Shown here piece after piece: positions 56,585 through 64,000 of a stretch of 64,000 bases of DNA. The position numbers and the translations under genes are program-made. The stretch comes from Stygiolobus sp037389425. Its GTDB lineage: Archaea > Thermoproteota > Thermoprotei_A > Sulfolobales > Sulfolobaceae. A model generated the notes under the pieces. The model was not told the origin of the DNA. It made no database searches and saw nothing but the letters and a program-made list of their open reading frames with translations. The stretch covers positions 1 through 64,000 of the forward strand of contig NZ_JBBHKR010000041.1 in NCBI RefSeq assembly GCF_037389425.1, read 5' to 3'. Every line of letters begins with the position of its first letter. The stretch's first letter is position 1.

Positions 56585-57085
56585 AGACTGTTGAGCTACC
56601 TTAACTGCTTGTAACGTGAGTTCATGCGGTGTAGAAGCTATTTCCTTCCCTCCAGTCCTTCCGAGGGCTATTGAACCAATCACTTCGAATCCGAAATCTT
56701 TAAGCCACTTTATTTCGTAGTCATGCCTCCTCTGGTTATAAGGTGTGACCAAGTAGATTTTTTTAGCTTCTAACTCCCTGAGCCTAGTTATAATCGCTTC
56801 TGTTGCGATTATCGTCGGTTTGGAGAAGAACTTCCTCATTCTTTCCCACTGATTTTTGAAGAAGACTCCGTAAGATCTAGCATAGAAGATCACGTCGCTC
56901 TTTTCGACTTCATGTTTGATCTGGCTTAATTCTTTATACATCCTTTCCATTTCGTCCTTCCTTATACCGTGCCCGGGGTAGAACTTCATATTAAAGATAT
57001 TAAACCTCCCGGGGTAGAGGTAATTAACGTCCCTTGGTAATGTCGGGTTTTCTTCAGATATTATCAGGGAAGCCGTCTTAGGCAT
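56444..57085 (-). CDS. Asp/Glu racemase - maleate isomerase superfamily protein
   Basis: This 213-residue protein has two similar Rossmann-like halves. The second catalytic Cys is in place (AVYIACTILSTLPIL). At the position of the first one there is Arg-Ser (IFYARSYGVFF) instead of the usual Cys-Thr, so a classical two-Cys racemase mechanism is unlikely. One-Cys members of the superfamily (arylmalonate decarboxylase-like) exist. EAIITRLRELEAKKIYLVTP and RLPVITASGAMFEV are superfamily marks. It overlaps the alpha/beta-hydrolase gene by eight bases: one operon. The substrate is unknown. Confidence 0.8.
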   Translation of the reverse strand: MPKTASLIISEENPTLPRDVNYLYPGRFNIFNMKFYPGHGIRKDEMERMYKELSQIKHEVEKSDVIFYARSYGVFFKNQWERMRKFFSKPTIIATEAIITRLRELEAKKIYLVTPYNQRRHDYEIKWLKDFGFEVIGSIALGRTGGKEIASTPHELTLQAVKVAQQSSADAVYIACTILSTLPILQEMEGRLPVITASGAMFEVAREKELIDF

Positions 57086-57656
57086 AGTTATTCGCCTTAA
57101 CCCACTCTGTTATTATCTTCCAGATCTCGTTGTAGTGTTGTCCTAGAGGCGAATGCTTCATTCCTTTTATTATATATAGTTGACATTTACCTCCGTATTT
57201 ACGTATCTCATCGCACAAAATAATCGAGTGCTCTTTCAATACTATGTCGTCATTCTCTCCGTGTATTAACAGCGCATTTTTAATTCTGTCAGCGTACTTT
57301 AACGGGTACCACTCTAACTCCTCCTCAGGTAAGTTCTTTATGTCCTCGTATATCTTACGTTGAATAGTGCCGGGCGGGAATTTCGAAAGGTATTCCTTTT
57401 GTTTTCTCCTATCCGAGGGGGCAGAAACAGCTATGGCACTTTTTCCCTTTAAAGCCGCAGCAATTAGAGCTACTAAGCCTCCTCTAGAATGACCTGCGAT
57501 TAGGTCAAAGTCGTAAGTTAAAGCTTTTTGAACACCTTCTTTAGCCTCGATCTCGAACTCAGGTATTATTACTTCTCCGAATTGGTGCAAAGGTTTTGCT
57601 AACCATTCTACTTTCTCTGGCGACGATCCTTTACCGTGTAAGACTAGGGATTTCAT
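57078..57656 (-). CDS. Small alpha/beta hydrolase
   Basis: This 192-residue single-domain alpha/beta hydrolase has nucleophile S57 in AGHSRGGL (GXSXG), a probable Asp in LLIHGENDDIVLK and His in GMKHSPLGQHY. The SLVLHGKGSSPEK start gives the oxyanion loop. It is a carboxylesterase or dienelactone-hydrolase-like enzyme with no lid domain, probably cytoplasmic. It is the first gene of an operon with the racemase-like gene (eight-base overlap), so both may act on one organic-acid route. Confidence 0.88.
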   Translation of the reverse strand: MKSLVLHGKGSSPEKVEWLAKPLHQFGEVIIPEFEIEAKEGVQKALTYDFDLIAGHSRGGLVALIAAALKGKSAIAVSAPSDRRKQKEYLSKFPPGTIQRKIYEDIKNLPEEELEWYPLKYADRIKNALLIHGENDDIVLKEHSIILCDEIRKYGGKCQLYIIKGMKHSPLGQHYNEIWKIITEWVKANNYA

Positions 57657-57687
57657 AGAGTTTACACTACATCTCGAAATTAAAAAA

Positions 57688-58065
57688 TCAAGTTTTCGAC
57701 ACTCTATCCATGAATTCCTTCTCGTTTACAATAACTCTCTCGTGAATTCCTTCCCCTATTTTGACGTCTTTATAATATGCTTCGACCTTAAATTTTAACC
57801 TCCTCTTGTTTATCTCGATAAGAGTTGATTTCACTCTTACTTCGCCCCCTACTGGTGCAGGTGCTAAGTGTTTTATGTCTACGTGATAACCTACAGTAGT
57901 CAGTCCTTGTTCCAGGTGTTTTTGAGATAGAGTGAAAGAAACGTCTTCCATAAAGCCTATCATACATGGAGTAGAAAGGACATAAACAGCACCGCTAGAG
58001 ATTGATGATGCAGAATGTTCTGGAAGAACTTTAAATACTTTTTCTAGTGTCTCTCCTACTTGCAT
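57688..58065 (-). CDS. Hotdog-fold thioesterase (FlK-like)
   Basis: This 125-residue hotdog-fold protein has the family layout of FlK-like acyl-CoA thioesterases: FKVLPEHSASSISSGAVYVL, STPCMIGFMEDVSF (start of the central helix), GLTTVGYHVDIKHLAPAPVG and EVRVKSTLIEINKRRLKFKV. It probably hydrolyses an acyl-CoA; the acyl group is unknown. It lies 31 bases upstream of the hydrolase-racemase operon on the same strand and may be co-transcribed with it. It is divergent from 58100. Confidence 0.88.
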   Translation of the reverse strand: MQVGETLEKVFKVLPEHSASSISSGAVYVLSTPCMIGFMEDVSFTLSQKHLEQGLTTVGYHVDIKHLAPAPVGGEVRVKSTLIEINKRRLKFKVEAYYKDVKIGEGIHERVIVNEKEFMDRVSKT

Positions 58066-58099
58066 ACAATATTTATAGTCATTAAGCCAAATATTTTTT

Positions 58100-58813
58100 A
58101 TGATAGTTAGTGCACCATTTGCCGGACCAGTATCGTTCCCTCTATTGGTTTATAAAGTATTGAGCGGCGGAAAGTCCTCATTCGAGTTAAGAAACAGTTG
58201 TGAAAATCCTCAACTTAGTGAAGTAGTTCTCGACTCAATAACTAACGTTGCGAAACTTAATGTAAAGGGCTATTCGATAGTTGCGGGAGTTTACATCAGG
58301 ATGTATTCTTTAATAGGAGATAAGACTAAGAGGCCTTCAAAGATCTTCACGATCAAGCAAGGGACTCTAGCAGATTATAATGCAAGGCTTTACGCTGTTA
58401 TAAGAGGAATTAATGAGGTAATTAACACTACTGCAGATGAGGCTGTGAAAATGGCTGAAGCTGGAAAAGGAATAGGTCTTGTAGGGATAGAAGTTAAATT
58501 AGGGGAGATCTTTGAAGACGAGATGAAGACGTTAGGTTACTTAGTACCCCAATGCGTAATTTATGCAAAAATTAATGCCTCTGAAGTTCTCAAAGCTTAT
58601 TCAGAGGGCATAAAAATGATTAGGGAAAAACCGGAAGAAGCTGCAATGATAATTTCTTCTGCTAGTAAGTACTATTCGTTGGATATTATGAGGAAGATAA
58701 TAGGCATTTATTCACATATGCTAACAACTTCCAGGGAAGAACTGGAAAAGGCAATAAGAGTTTATAGTGTTGTTGAACCAAACGTGAGGGATCTGAAAAT
58801 TGAAGCTAAATAA
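58100..58813 (+). CDS. Unknown conserved protein, binding-protein-like
   Basis: This 237-residue protein (MIVSAPFAGPVSFPLLVYKV) resembles a DUF3834-type, periplasmic-binding-protein-like alpha/beta fold without a signal peptide: the AVIRGINEVINTTADEAVKM and SEGIKMIREKPEEAAMIISS helices recall NMT1/TauA-type binding proteins. That is a pattern-level guess. Its 3' end overlaps the MBL-fold gene by 14 bases, so the two are co-translated. Confidence 0.65.
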   Translation: MIVSAPFAGPVSFPLLVYKVLSGGKSSFELRNSCENPQLSEVVLDSITNVAKLNVKGYSIVAGVYIRMYSLIGDKTKRPSKIFTIKQGTLADYNARLYAVIRGINEVINTTADEAVKMAEAGKGIGLVGIEVKLGEIFEDEMKTLGYLVPQCVIYAKINASEVLKAYSEGIKMIREKPEEAAMIISSASKYYSLDIMRKIIGIYSHMLTTSREELEKAIRVYSVVEPNVRDLKIEAK

Positions 58814-59597
58814 AGACGTTGAAGTTATCCCGGGAAGTCCTAACACCCTTGTTTACCAAGGAAGAGTGGTTGTTGATCAAGGAGGGAAAAACGCTAACTT
58901 GACACTGAACGCTGAAGTTCAACTTGCAACCCATGGGCACGCAGATCACATTGCCGGGTTACTAGATAAAAAAGCGAAAATTAAGTATCTACCTAAAGAA
59001 GACTACTGGTCTCTGACTTTAATGGGTAGGAGGTGTATGATTTACGGCTTTAGTTCTAAGGAAGATAGATACTTTACTTTTGATCTGGTTAAAGAGGATT
59101 TAAGGGATGAGTTCAGTGAAACTGAGGTAGAAAAGGTTAAATTGCAGGGGCACACGCCGGGTCAAGTTGGTTATATCTTAGGGGGAGTTCTTTACGCGGG
59201 TGATTCCTTTTTCGGCCAAAAGGTCTTAGAGTCTTTCGGCGTACCTTTCTACAGCGACTTTTGGAAGGCTACGGACACACTTGAGTCCTTAAAGGAGATA
59301 ATAAAAGGTGTAGAACAAGTAGTTATCTCTCATGGTCCCGTGTATAACAATAGAAAGAAAATGGAGGAATTATTAGATTTTAATATACAATTTAATCTGA
59401 AACTTGTTCAAAAAATTAAGGAATTGATAACCAATAAAGAGAGGACGGCAGAGGAAGTGACTTACTTAGTTTCAGGATCTAAAGAGATCACAAACATAAT
59501 GCTAAATTCCGTAACAGTGAAGAGCATATTGATGGGGATAGCAAATGAAGTGAAAGTGAGTGAAAAAGGGATCGTGTATGCTTACAGATCACCTTGA
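58800..59597 (+). CDS. Metallo-beta-lactamase-fold hydrolase
   Basis: This 265-residue MBL-fold enzyme has LATHGHADHIAG (HXHXDH metal motif), LQGHTPGQVGYIL (third His), YAGDSFFG (bridging Asp) and VVISHGPVYNN (last His), a complete two-zinc site. The C-terminal part is a helical domain (QKIKELITNKERTAEEVTYL). The start is TTG 58800, inside the end of the previous gene (14-base overlap). The function within the superfamily (thioesterase or glyoxalase-II-like) is open. It overlaps the next convergent gene by 16 bases. Confidence 0.9.
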   Translation: MKLNKDVEVIPGSPNTLVYQGRVVVDQGGKNANLTLNAEVQLATHGHADHIAGLLDKKAKIKYLPKEDYWSLTLMGRRCMIYGFSSKEDRYFTFDLVKEDLRDEFSETEVEKVKLQGHTPGQVGYILGGVLYAGDSFFGQKVLESFGVPFYSDFWKATDTLESLKEIIKGVEQVVISHGPVYNNRKKMEELLDFNIQFNLKLVQKIKELITNKERTAEEVTYLVSGSKEITNIMLNSVTVKSILMGIANEVKVSEKGIVYAYRSP

Positions 59598-59842
59598 AGT
59601 TTGGAGTTAGCTATGTTAATAATCTTCTGAAGTCTATCTGGGCCTAAATCTTTGTGTTTTTGCTTAAATTCCTCTAAAGTTTCCTTCTTTTCAGTGAAGA
59701 CTTTAACCAGTAGTTCGGTAGCCAGTTGTTGAGAGAATTCAGCGTTCCCTACTATTTTGTTTATTTCGTCAGCTAACTCGTCAACGGTACAAATGGACTT
59801 CTTTGCTTCCACTTTATTACCGACCTTAAATTTCCAACCCAT
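59582..59842 (-). CDS. Small unknown protein
   Basis: This 86-residue protein from ATG 59842 (MGWKFKVGNKVEAKKSI) has an open frame eight codons longer, but the shorter form starts like a natural protein. It is helical with many Lys/Glu (FTEKKETLEEFKQKHKDLGP). No domain is recognised. It is convergent with the MBL gene. Confidence 0.65.
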   Translation of the reverse strand: MGWKFKVGNKVEAKKSICTVDELADEINKIVGNAEFSQQLATELLVKVFTEKKETLEEFKQKHKDLGPDRLQKIINIANSKLQGDL

Positions 59843-59959
59843 AATAAAGGAATAATCAGTACGCATAATTAAGTTTAAGTTATTACGCTTGTTTATAATT
59901 CGAAGTAAAATTAATGTATAGTTATTCTTAATAAGATGTAATATTTATCACTATATATC

Positions 59960-60211
59960 ATGTCTTTGGAAGATGTTCTAGCCCAAACGCTTTATAAAGC
60001 ATACCAAGAGAGGAAATCTGTTAAACCCTTCGAAGTGACTATGGCCCAAGCAAAAAGGGTCTTTAACGTGTTTTCTTCGATGCTAGTTCAATCAGAGGGA
60101 TTTGGAGGATATAAAATATCCCTCACTACTGAAGAAACACTTAAACGTTTCGGTTCCACTGAACCGTTATATGGGATATTAACTAAACCAATGATTGAAA
60201 CTGATAGCTAA
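59960..60211 (+). CDS. Small unknown protein
   Basis: This 83-residue helical protein (MSLEDVLAQTLYKAYQERKS) ends at a stop that directly touches the GTG of the next gene, so they form an operon. No family is recognised. TATA-like AATATTTATCAC lies about 20 bases upstream. Confidence 0.65.
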   Translation: MSLEDVLAQTLYKAYQERKSVKPFEVTMAQAKRVFNVFSSMLVQSEGFGGYKISLTTEETLKRFGSTEPLYGILTKPMIETDS

Positions 60212-60658
60212 GTGGAGTTATGGTTCGAGAATCATATGGCTGAGGTCGAAATTGTCTTCGAGATGGATCATTGCACTGTTGAATCTTATCCAACTTGTGT
60301 AAACGGTGTCTACCTCGGTATTGAATTACCCGCTACGAGGTTTGACACTTGGAATCTGAAGGCTTACCAGATCTTAGCAGATGATAGTGCTGCTGGTAGG
60401 TTATTCGTCGGGGAGGGTATTAAACTTCCCTACAACGAGGAAGTGGAGCTTTACCTTAACGGTCATAAAGTAGGCAAGGGCAGACCTAGATATATTTACG
60501 GAACTGTAGATGATATGGTGAAGTGGTTATTGAGGAGGGTAGGTTACATAAACGGTTATGTATCTTCAGGAGTGTTTGTAGGACCCACTAACGTTAAAAA
60601 GGGAGATAGGTTAAGGGTTAAAAGTGGAAGTTTAGAGTATGAAGTTAGGTTATCCTGA
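60212..60658 (+). CDS. Unknown protein
   Basis: This 148-residue protein (GTG start at 60212; ATG 60236 is an alternative) is beta-rich with EVEIVFEMDHCTVESYPTCV, GVYLGIELPATRFDTWNLKA and a C-terminal TNVKKGDRLRVKSGSLEYEV strand pair. It may bind a ligand through a small beta-barrel, but no family is recognised. It is the second gene of a two-gene unit. Confidence 0.65.
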   Translation: MELWFENHMAEVEIVFEMDHCTVESYPTCVNGVYLGIELPATRFDTWNLKAYQILADDSAAGRLFVGEGIKLPYNEEVELYLNGHKVGKGRPRYIYGTVDDMVKWLLRRVGYINGYVSSGVFVGPTNVKKGDRLRVKSGSLEYEVRLS

Positions 60659-60701
60659 GTTGGGAAATAGTCTAATAATATTTAAGCTCTAAATCCCCTT
60701 A

Positions 60702-60874
60702 ATGTCCAACCGAGTAGGAAGCGTAATGAAAAGATATTGAGGATAATTGTAGGTGTTTCAGCAGCAATATGGTCTACAGTTCATCTAATAGTAGGTTATA
60801 ATGCTGCAGTAATAGCTTCGAGTGTTGTAGGTCATGCGTCTTTAATCTTTGCTATAACCCGTTTGAAACAGTAA
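60702..60874 (+). pseudogene. Small membrane protein gene, frameshifted
   Basis: ATG 60702 starts MSNRVGSVMKRY and stops early. A shifted frame from about 60714 reads RKRNEKILRIIVGVSAAIWS, then TVHLIVGYNAAVIASSVVGH and ASLIFAITRLKQ, a convincing two-helix membrane protein ending at 60872-60874. A two-base excess near 60714 would explain both. TATA-like AATATTTAAGC lies about 25 bases upstream of the ATG. If instead a TTG near 60748 is the start, the gene may be intact but shorter. Confidence 0.45.
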
Positions 60875-60897
60875 AAAATATAAAAGTTGGAGAAGAG

Positions 60898-61131
60898 TTG
60901 CAAAAATTTGATCTTACATTATCTACTTCAAGTGAGGGAATTAAGTATCTTCTAGAAGATATAAGGGGAAAGATTAAGTACACTTTTATCATATCGTCTA
61001 GCGTTACCTCAAGAACTTTAAATGTGATGGTTGGTGTGGAGAAGAAAGGTCTTTTTACTTCGATTCCAATAGAACCGAGACATATATTAGAACATCTGTC
61101 TTATAATTTAAAATTCCTTAGAAACGAATAA
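60898..61131 (+). CDS. Small unknown protein
   Basis: This 77-residue protein has a TTG start (60898) preceded by GGAGAAGAG. It is a small alpha/beta protein (FDLTLSTSSEGIKYLLEDIR, FTSIPIEPRHILEHLSYNLK). No family is recognised. It is convergent with the ABC binding-protein gene. Confidence 0.55.
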   Translation: MQKFDLTLSTSSEGIKYLLEDIRGKIKYTFIISSSVTSRTLNVMVGVEKKGLFTSIPIEPRHILEHLSYNLKFLRNE

Positions 61132-61177
61132 CTTTTCTACTGTTTTCATTATATGTTTAAATTTGAAATTAAAAAAA

Positions 61178-63190
61178 TTAACTGCTTGAATTAGAGTAGT
61201 ACATCATATTATAGAAATATCCGACGAATGGGTCGTATACGAATCCTTGTACATATGGCTGTACAAAGTAGTAAGTGCTTGGAACCGGTAACCATACGTA
61301 AGGTGCTTCGTGGTATATAATGTTATATGCTTGTGCTACCATACGTTCTTGCTCTGTCGTATTAGTTATAAACGGTAAAGTTTGATACATTGTCTGCAAG
61401 GTCGAAATATTTACCCATGCTAAATTGCCAGATATTCCTCCAAATTGCACGTCTGTTAATGGCATTAATTGTTGGAATACTGGATCAGGCCAGTCTGGGA
61501 ACCATCCCAAGTTAACCATAACCGGCGTTCCGTTAGGAGTTGTCCAGCTATCTGTTACTGACGGTAGAACGAACTTGGTAGATATGCTTATTCCTATTTG
61601 CTGTAAATCCTGAGTTATTATCGTAAGCTCTTCTTGCTCTAATAAATTAACTGGTGCTAATGAATATATGTCTAACGTAGGTAATTGTTGACCATTCGGG
61701 TTTCCTATTACCGTACCATTAGGTAAGACTACGTAAAAGCCTCCCTGATATCCAGCCTCGTTTAGGTATTTAATTGCTAATGCTGGGTTGTAAGTATATT
61801 CACTTAGGTTGTCTGGGTTATAATAGCCAGGGAATTGGGGGGAAATTGGCCCTAAATACTCAATTGCTAAATCTTGTTCTTGATAACTGAATATGCTTAG
61901 TAATTGCTGGTAGTTAATTGCATACTCTATCGCTAGTCTAAAGTCGGTTATGTTAGTGGGGAACTTCATCATATTCATCGAGATGTATAGGACTCCAGGT
62001 TCAGATCCGAAGTTTCTGAAAGTCTCGTTAATTGGCATTGAGTTGTAGGGGCTTTGATTAAGTATCTGGTATATGTAAGTTATGCTCACATAGCTCATCT
62101 GAGCCTTGTTAGTGAGGAAGTCCTCTACTCTTTGTTCATGGGATAGACCGTAGTTTATCTCTAATACGGGTATATGAGCGGGCTGTGCAACAGCCGGTAT
62201 ATTAGATACGTTTTGAGCCCAATAGTGTGGGTTTTTATCTAAGACTATCGTGCTGAAACCACTGGTAACTTTTACTATAACGTATGGACCAGTCCCGTTC
62301 ATACCATTTTCATCTAGATAGGCGTTAGGTGAGTTAGGCTGTACACCCCCGTGTTCATCAACGAATACTGGGTTCACTATGGCACCCCACCATGAAGCAA
62401 TATCGTAAAGGAAGAATTTGTATGGAGCTAACACGTTGATCTGGACTTCATAAGGTCCTTTAACAACGACAGCCTGATATGGGTACTCCATTATCTTTTG
62501 AATAGTTGCGTTATTGGCATTAAAGTGGGACAGTATAGAAGCCAATATAAGAGCTGTTAGGTTATAGTTTTTCGCAGTGGGTAAACCAGTAGCATTTTGA
62601 ATTGCATTATTAACTCCCCAAGGAATTGCATAACCAGTCTGTCCGTAAACCGTAGAGTTGAATAATAGTCCTATATAATTAGCAACTCCTGGCCCTTGAC
62701 CTATTAGTATAGTCCTATAAAACGAGAACCATACGGTTGAAGCATTTACTTGTACTCCATCTGGGAAGTATACTCCTTGTCTGATAAAGAATGTATAGTT
62801 CTCGTAGTTTGTTGTAGTATAGTTTTGTGCTATTACTGGAACTACTTGATGGAAGTTGCTTCCGTTGAACTCGACTAGCTCTTGGAATAAGGCTGTAAAC
62901 AATGGACCGTCTTGTACATAGAAACCTGTAGCGGGGTCTAAAGCGTCTGGTGGAGCAATTTGAGAGTCATCAATTAGTACACTTGTATTTGGTGGCGAAA
63001 GTGTAACCATTGTCGGTGAGGTTGATGTTTTTGTGCTTACTGATGTGCTAACCGAAGTTGTAGTTGTAGAAGTAGTACTAGGATGCTGTGTTGTTAAAAA
63101 TATTCCAGCTGCTATTGCTATGATTAAAATTACTATTATTATTCCTATAATAGCAGTTTTTGAAAGACCTAACTTCTTTTTACTTTTCAT
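61178..63190 (-). CDS. ABC transporter substrate-binding protein (SBP family 5, peptide/sugar)
   Basis: This 670-residue secreted binding protein is from ATG 63190 (MKSKKKLGLSKTA). It has a basic N-terminus plus one hydrophobic helix (IIGIIIVILIIAIAAGIFL), then a Ser/Thr-rich linker that can be O-glycosylated (STTSTTTTSVST-like), then a large extracellular family 5 domain (DALDPATGFYVQDGPLFTAL, GVYFPDGVQVNASTVWFSFY, FRLAIEYAINYQQLLSIFSY, EAGYQGGFYVVLPNG). Many N-glycosylation sequons are present. The plan is that of Sulfolobales oligopeptide/oligosaccharide binding proteins anchored in the membrane. It is divergent from the permease, 61 bases apart. Confidence 0.93.
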   Translation of the reverse strand: MKSKKKLGLSKTAIIGIIIVILIIAIAAGIFLTTQHPSTTSTTTTSVSTSVSTKTSTSPTMVTLSPPNTSVLIDDSQIAPPDALDPATGFYVQDGPLFTALFQELVEFNGSNFHQVVPVIAQNYTTTNYENYTFFIRQGVYFPDGVQVNASTVWFSFYRTILIGQGPGVANYIGLLFNSTVYGQTGYAIPWGVNNAIQNATGLPTAKNYNLTALILASILSHFNANNATIQKIMEYPYQAVVVKGPYEVQINVLAPYKFFLYDIASWWGAIVNPVFVDEHGGVQPNSPNAYLDENGMNGTGPYVIVKVTSGFSTIVLDKNPHYWAQNVSNIPAVAQPAHIPVLEINYGLSHEQRVEDFLTNKAQMSYVSITYIYQILNQSPYNSMPINETFRNFGSEPGVLYISMNMMKFPTNITDFRLAIEYAINYQQLLSIFSYQEQDLAIEYLGPISPQFPGYYNPDNLSEYTYNPALAIKYLNEAGYQGGFYVVLPNGTVIGNPNGQQLPTLDIYSLAPVNLLEQEELTIITQDLQQIGISISTKFVLPSVTDSWTTPNGTPVMVNLGWFPDWPDPVFQQLMPLTDVQFGGISGNLAWVNISTLQTMYQTLPFITNTTEQERMVAQAYNIIYHEAPYVWLPVPSTYYFVQPYVQGFVYDPFVGYFYNMMYYSNSSS

Positions 63191-63251
63191 AGTAATCAGT
63201 ATAAGCATCTTTTTAACTAGTAATTAACTTTTTCGTTAGTTTTCATATACT

Positions 63252-64000
63252 ATGGGAAAATTTAATAAACAATTTAAGGGATTTATGTTTATGCTGACGG
63301 ATTATATAAAATTTGCTATAAAGAGAATGATAAACGGCTTTATCACCATACTCTTATTGATCTTTTTCGTGTTCGTCCTCATCCATGCAGCAGCACCAAA
63401 TCCTGCACAGCTAGCCCGAATATATGCTGGTAACCCCCATGCCCCTCCCGTGGAGATTCAACAAATAATAAAGGAATACGGGTTGGATGAACCACTTTAC
63501 GTCCAGTTCGTGAACTATCTCAAAGATATATTATCTGGAAATTGGGGTGTAGATCCTATATATAAGACTTCAGAACTGTCATTATTAATTCCTAAACTTG
63601 CTATAAGTCTTCAGATAGTGATACCCGGTGATATTCTAGCGGCAATCCTCGGACTACTCAGTGGGGCAGTGGCAGCATCATCAAGGGGGACATGGAAGGA
63701 CAAAACAATTAAAGGGTTATATATTACAACGTGGGCCTCCCCTCCCTTCTTCATTGCAATTGTTTTGCAACTAGTGATAGCTTACTATCTAAATTTGTTA
63801 CCTGCAGGGGAACCGGTAAATGAGTTGCTCACTTGTCCACCTCACTATACAGACTTTCCAATACTTAACGCGTTAATTGATGGAGACTGGACGTTCTTTG
63901 TATCCGCTGTTAGACATGCAATACTACCCTCCTTAAGTATTGCTATAATTACGTTCGGCTTGTTCACAAGAGTAACTAGAGCTACAATGATAGACTCTAT
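63252..64000 (+). CDS. ABC transporter permease, DppB/OppB family (partial)
   Basis: The gene runs off the window end; about 250 residues are visible from ATG 63252. The N-terminus is basic with TM1 (ITILLLIFFVFVLIHAAA region), followed by the DppB-type external segment (PAQLARIYAGNPHAPPVEIQ; LDEPLYVQFVNYLKDI; GNWGVDP) and then permease helices (IPKLAISLQIVIPGDILAAI, TWASPPFFIAIVLQLVIAY). It is the first membrane subunit of the transporter whose binding protein is at 61178-63190. The rest of the operon (DppC, ATPases) should lie beyond 64000. Confidence 0.92.
   Translation, partial: MGKFNKQFKGFMFMLTDYIKFAIKRMINGFITILLLIFFVFVLIHAAAPNPAQLARIYAGNPHAPPVEIQQIIKEYGLDEPLYVQFVNYLKDILSGNWGVDPIYKTSELSLLIPKLAISLQIVIPGDILAAILGLLSGAVAASSRGTWKDKTIKGLYITTWASPPFFIAIVLQLVIAYYLNLLPAGEPVNELLTCPPHYTDFPILNALIDGDWTFFVSAVRHAILPSLSIAIITFGLFTRVTRATMIDS

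Overview
The window comes from an AT-rich, protein-dense archaeal chromosome, almost certainly a member of the Sulfolobales (Sulfolobus / Sulfurisphaera / Acidianus / Stygiolobus relatives). The evidence is a GC-rich 16S-23S rRNA operon with no tRNA in the spacer and no linked 5S gene, bulge-helix-bulge-type processing stems around both rRNAs, an Sso10a-type chromatin protein, an archaeal Sm protein, archaeal Elp3, a TRIC channel, eukaryotic-like membrane Ser/Thr kinases, HEPN-MNT and VapBC modules and TnpB relics. I cannot assign the genus from sequence alone.

Layout. 0.5-5.5 kb: rRNA operon. 5.5-16.5 kb: an accessory, decaying island directly downstream of the rRNA operon. It holds a frameshifted Mrr-like nuclease, a large unknown protein with a mid-gene composition switch, and two TnpB 3'-end relics bracketing a tightly overlapping three-gene cassette whose last gene has a HEPN-like RX4H motif. 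It continues with an orphan broken HEPN gene, VapBC, two tandem HEPN-MNT modules (one decayed), and a wrecked radical-SAM/SPASM peptide maturase overlapping an MFS exporter gene. 16.2-17.4 kb: non-coding DNA with a conserved structured element, a strong long-stem hairpin and a G-rich tract.

17.4-30.8 kb: mostly housekeeping: MsrA, PHS-type MFS transporter, Elp3, SpoIIM-like membrane protein, NSUN-type RNA m5C methyltransferase, Sm protein, HxlR and MarR/TrmB-like regulators, CDGSH protein, Sso10a-like protein, three unknown proteins and a photolyase, then the first of two paralogous membrane kinases. 31-42 kb: a second kinase, zinc-ribbon membrane proteins, GH1 glycosidase, a dihydrolipoamide-dehydrogenase-like flavoprotein and a 14-TM drug exporter. 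42.4-43.8 kb: a small mobile-element-like unit (AbrB-like protein plus zinc-ribbon-less TnpB-like RuvC protein) preceded by the same structured element found at 16.3 kb.

44-64 kb: TRIC channel, TenA, peroxiredoxin, Amt ammonium transporter, TldD/TldE peptidase pair, metallophosphoesterase, a racemase-alpha/beta-hydrolase pair, hotdog thioesterase, MBL hydrolase, small unknown genes, and a dipeptide/oligopeptide-type ABC transporter whose binding protein and first permease are divergently transcribed; the permease runs off the window.

Most promising unusual items: (1) the three-gene HEPN cassette between TnpB/omegaRNA-like relics; (2) the AbrB + zinc-ribbon-less TnpB unit with an upstream structured element that also exists as a solo copy; (3) a long-stem RNA candidate at 16.8 kb; (4) palindromic operators over the start of a winged-helix regulator; (5) repeated frameshifts in short tracts of several small genes. 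All assignments are from reading the sequence; no database search was possible.
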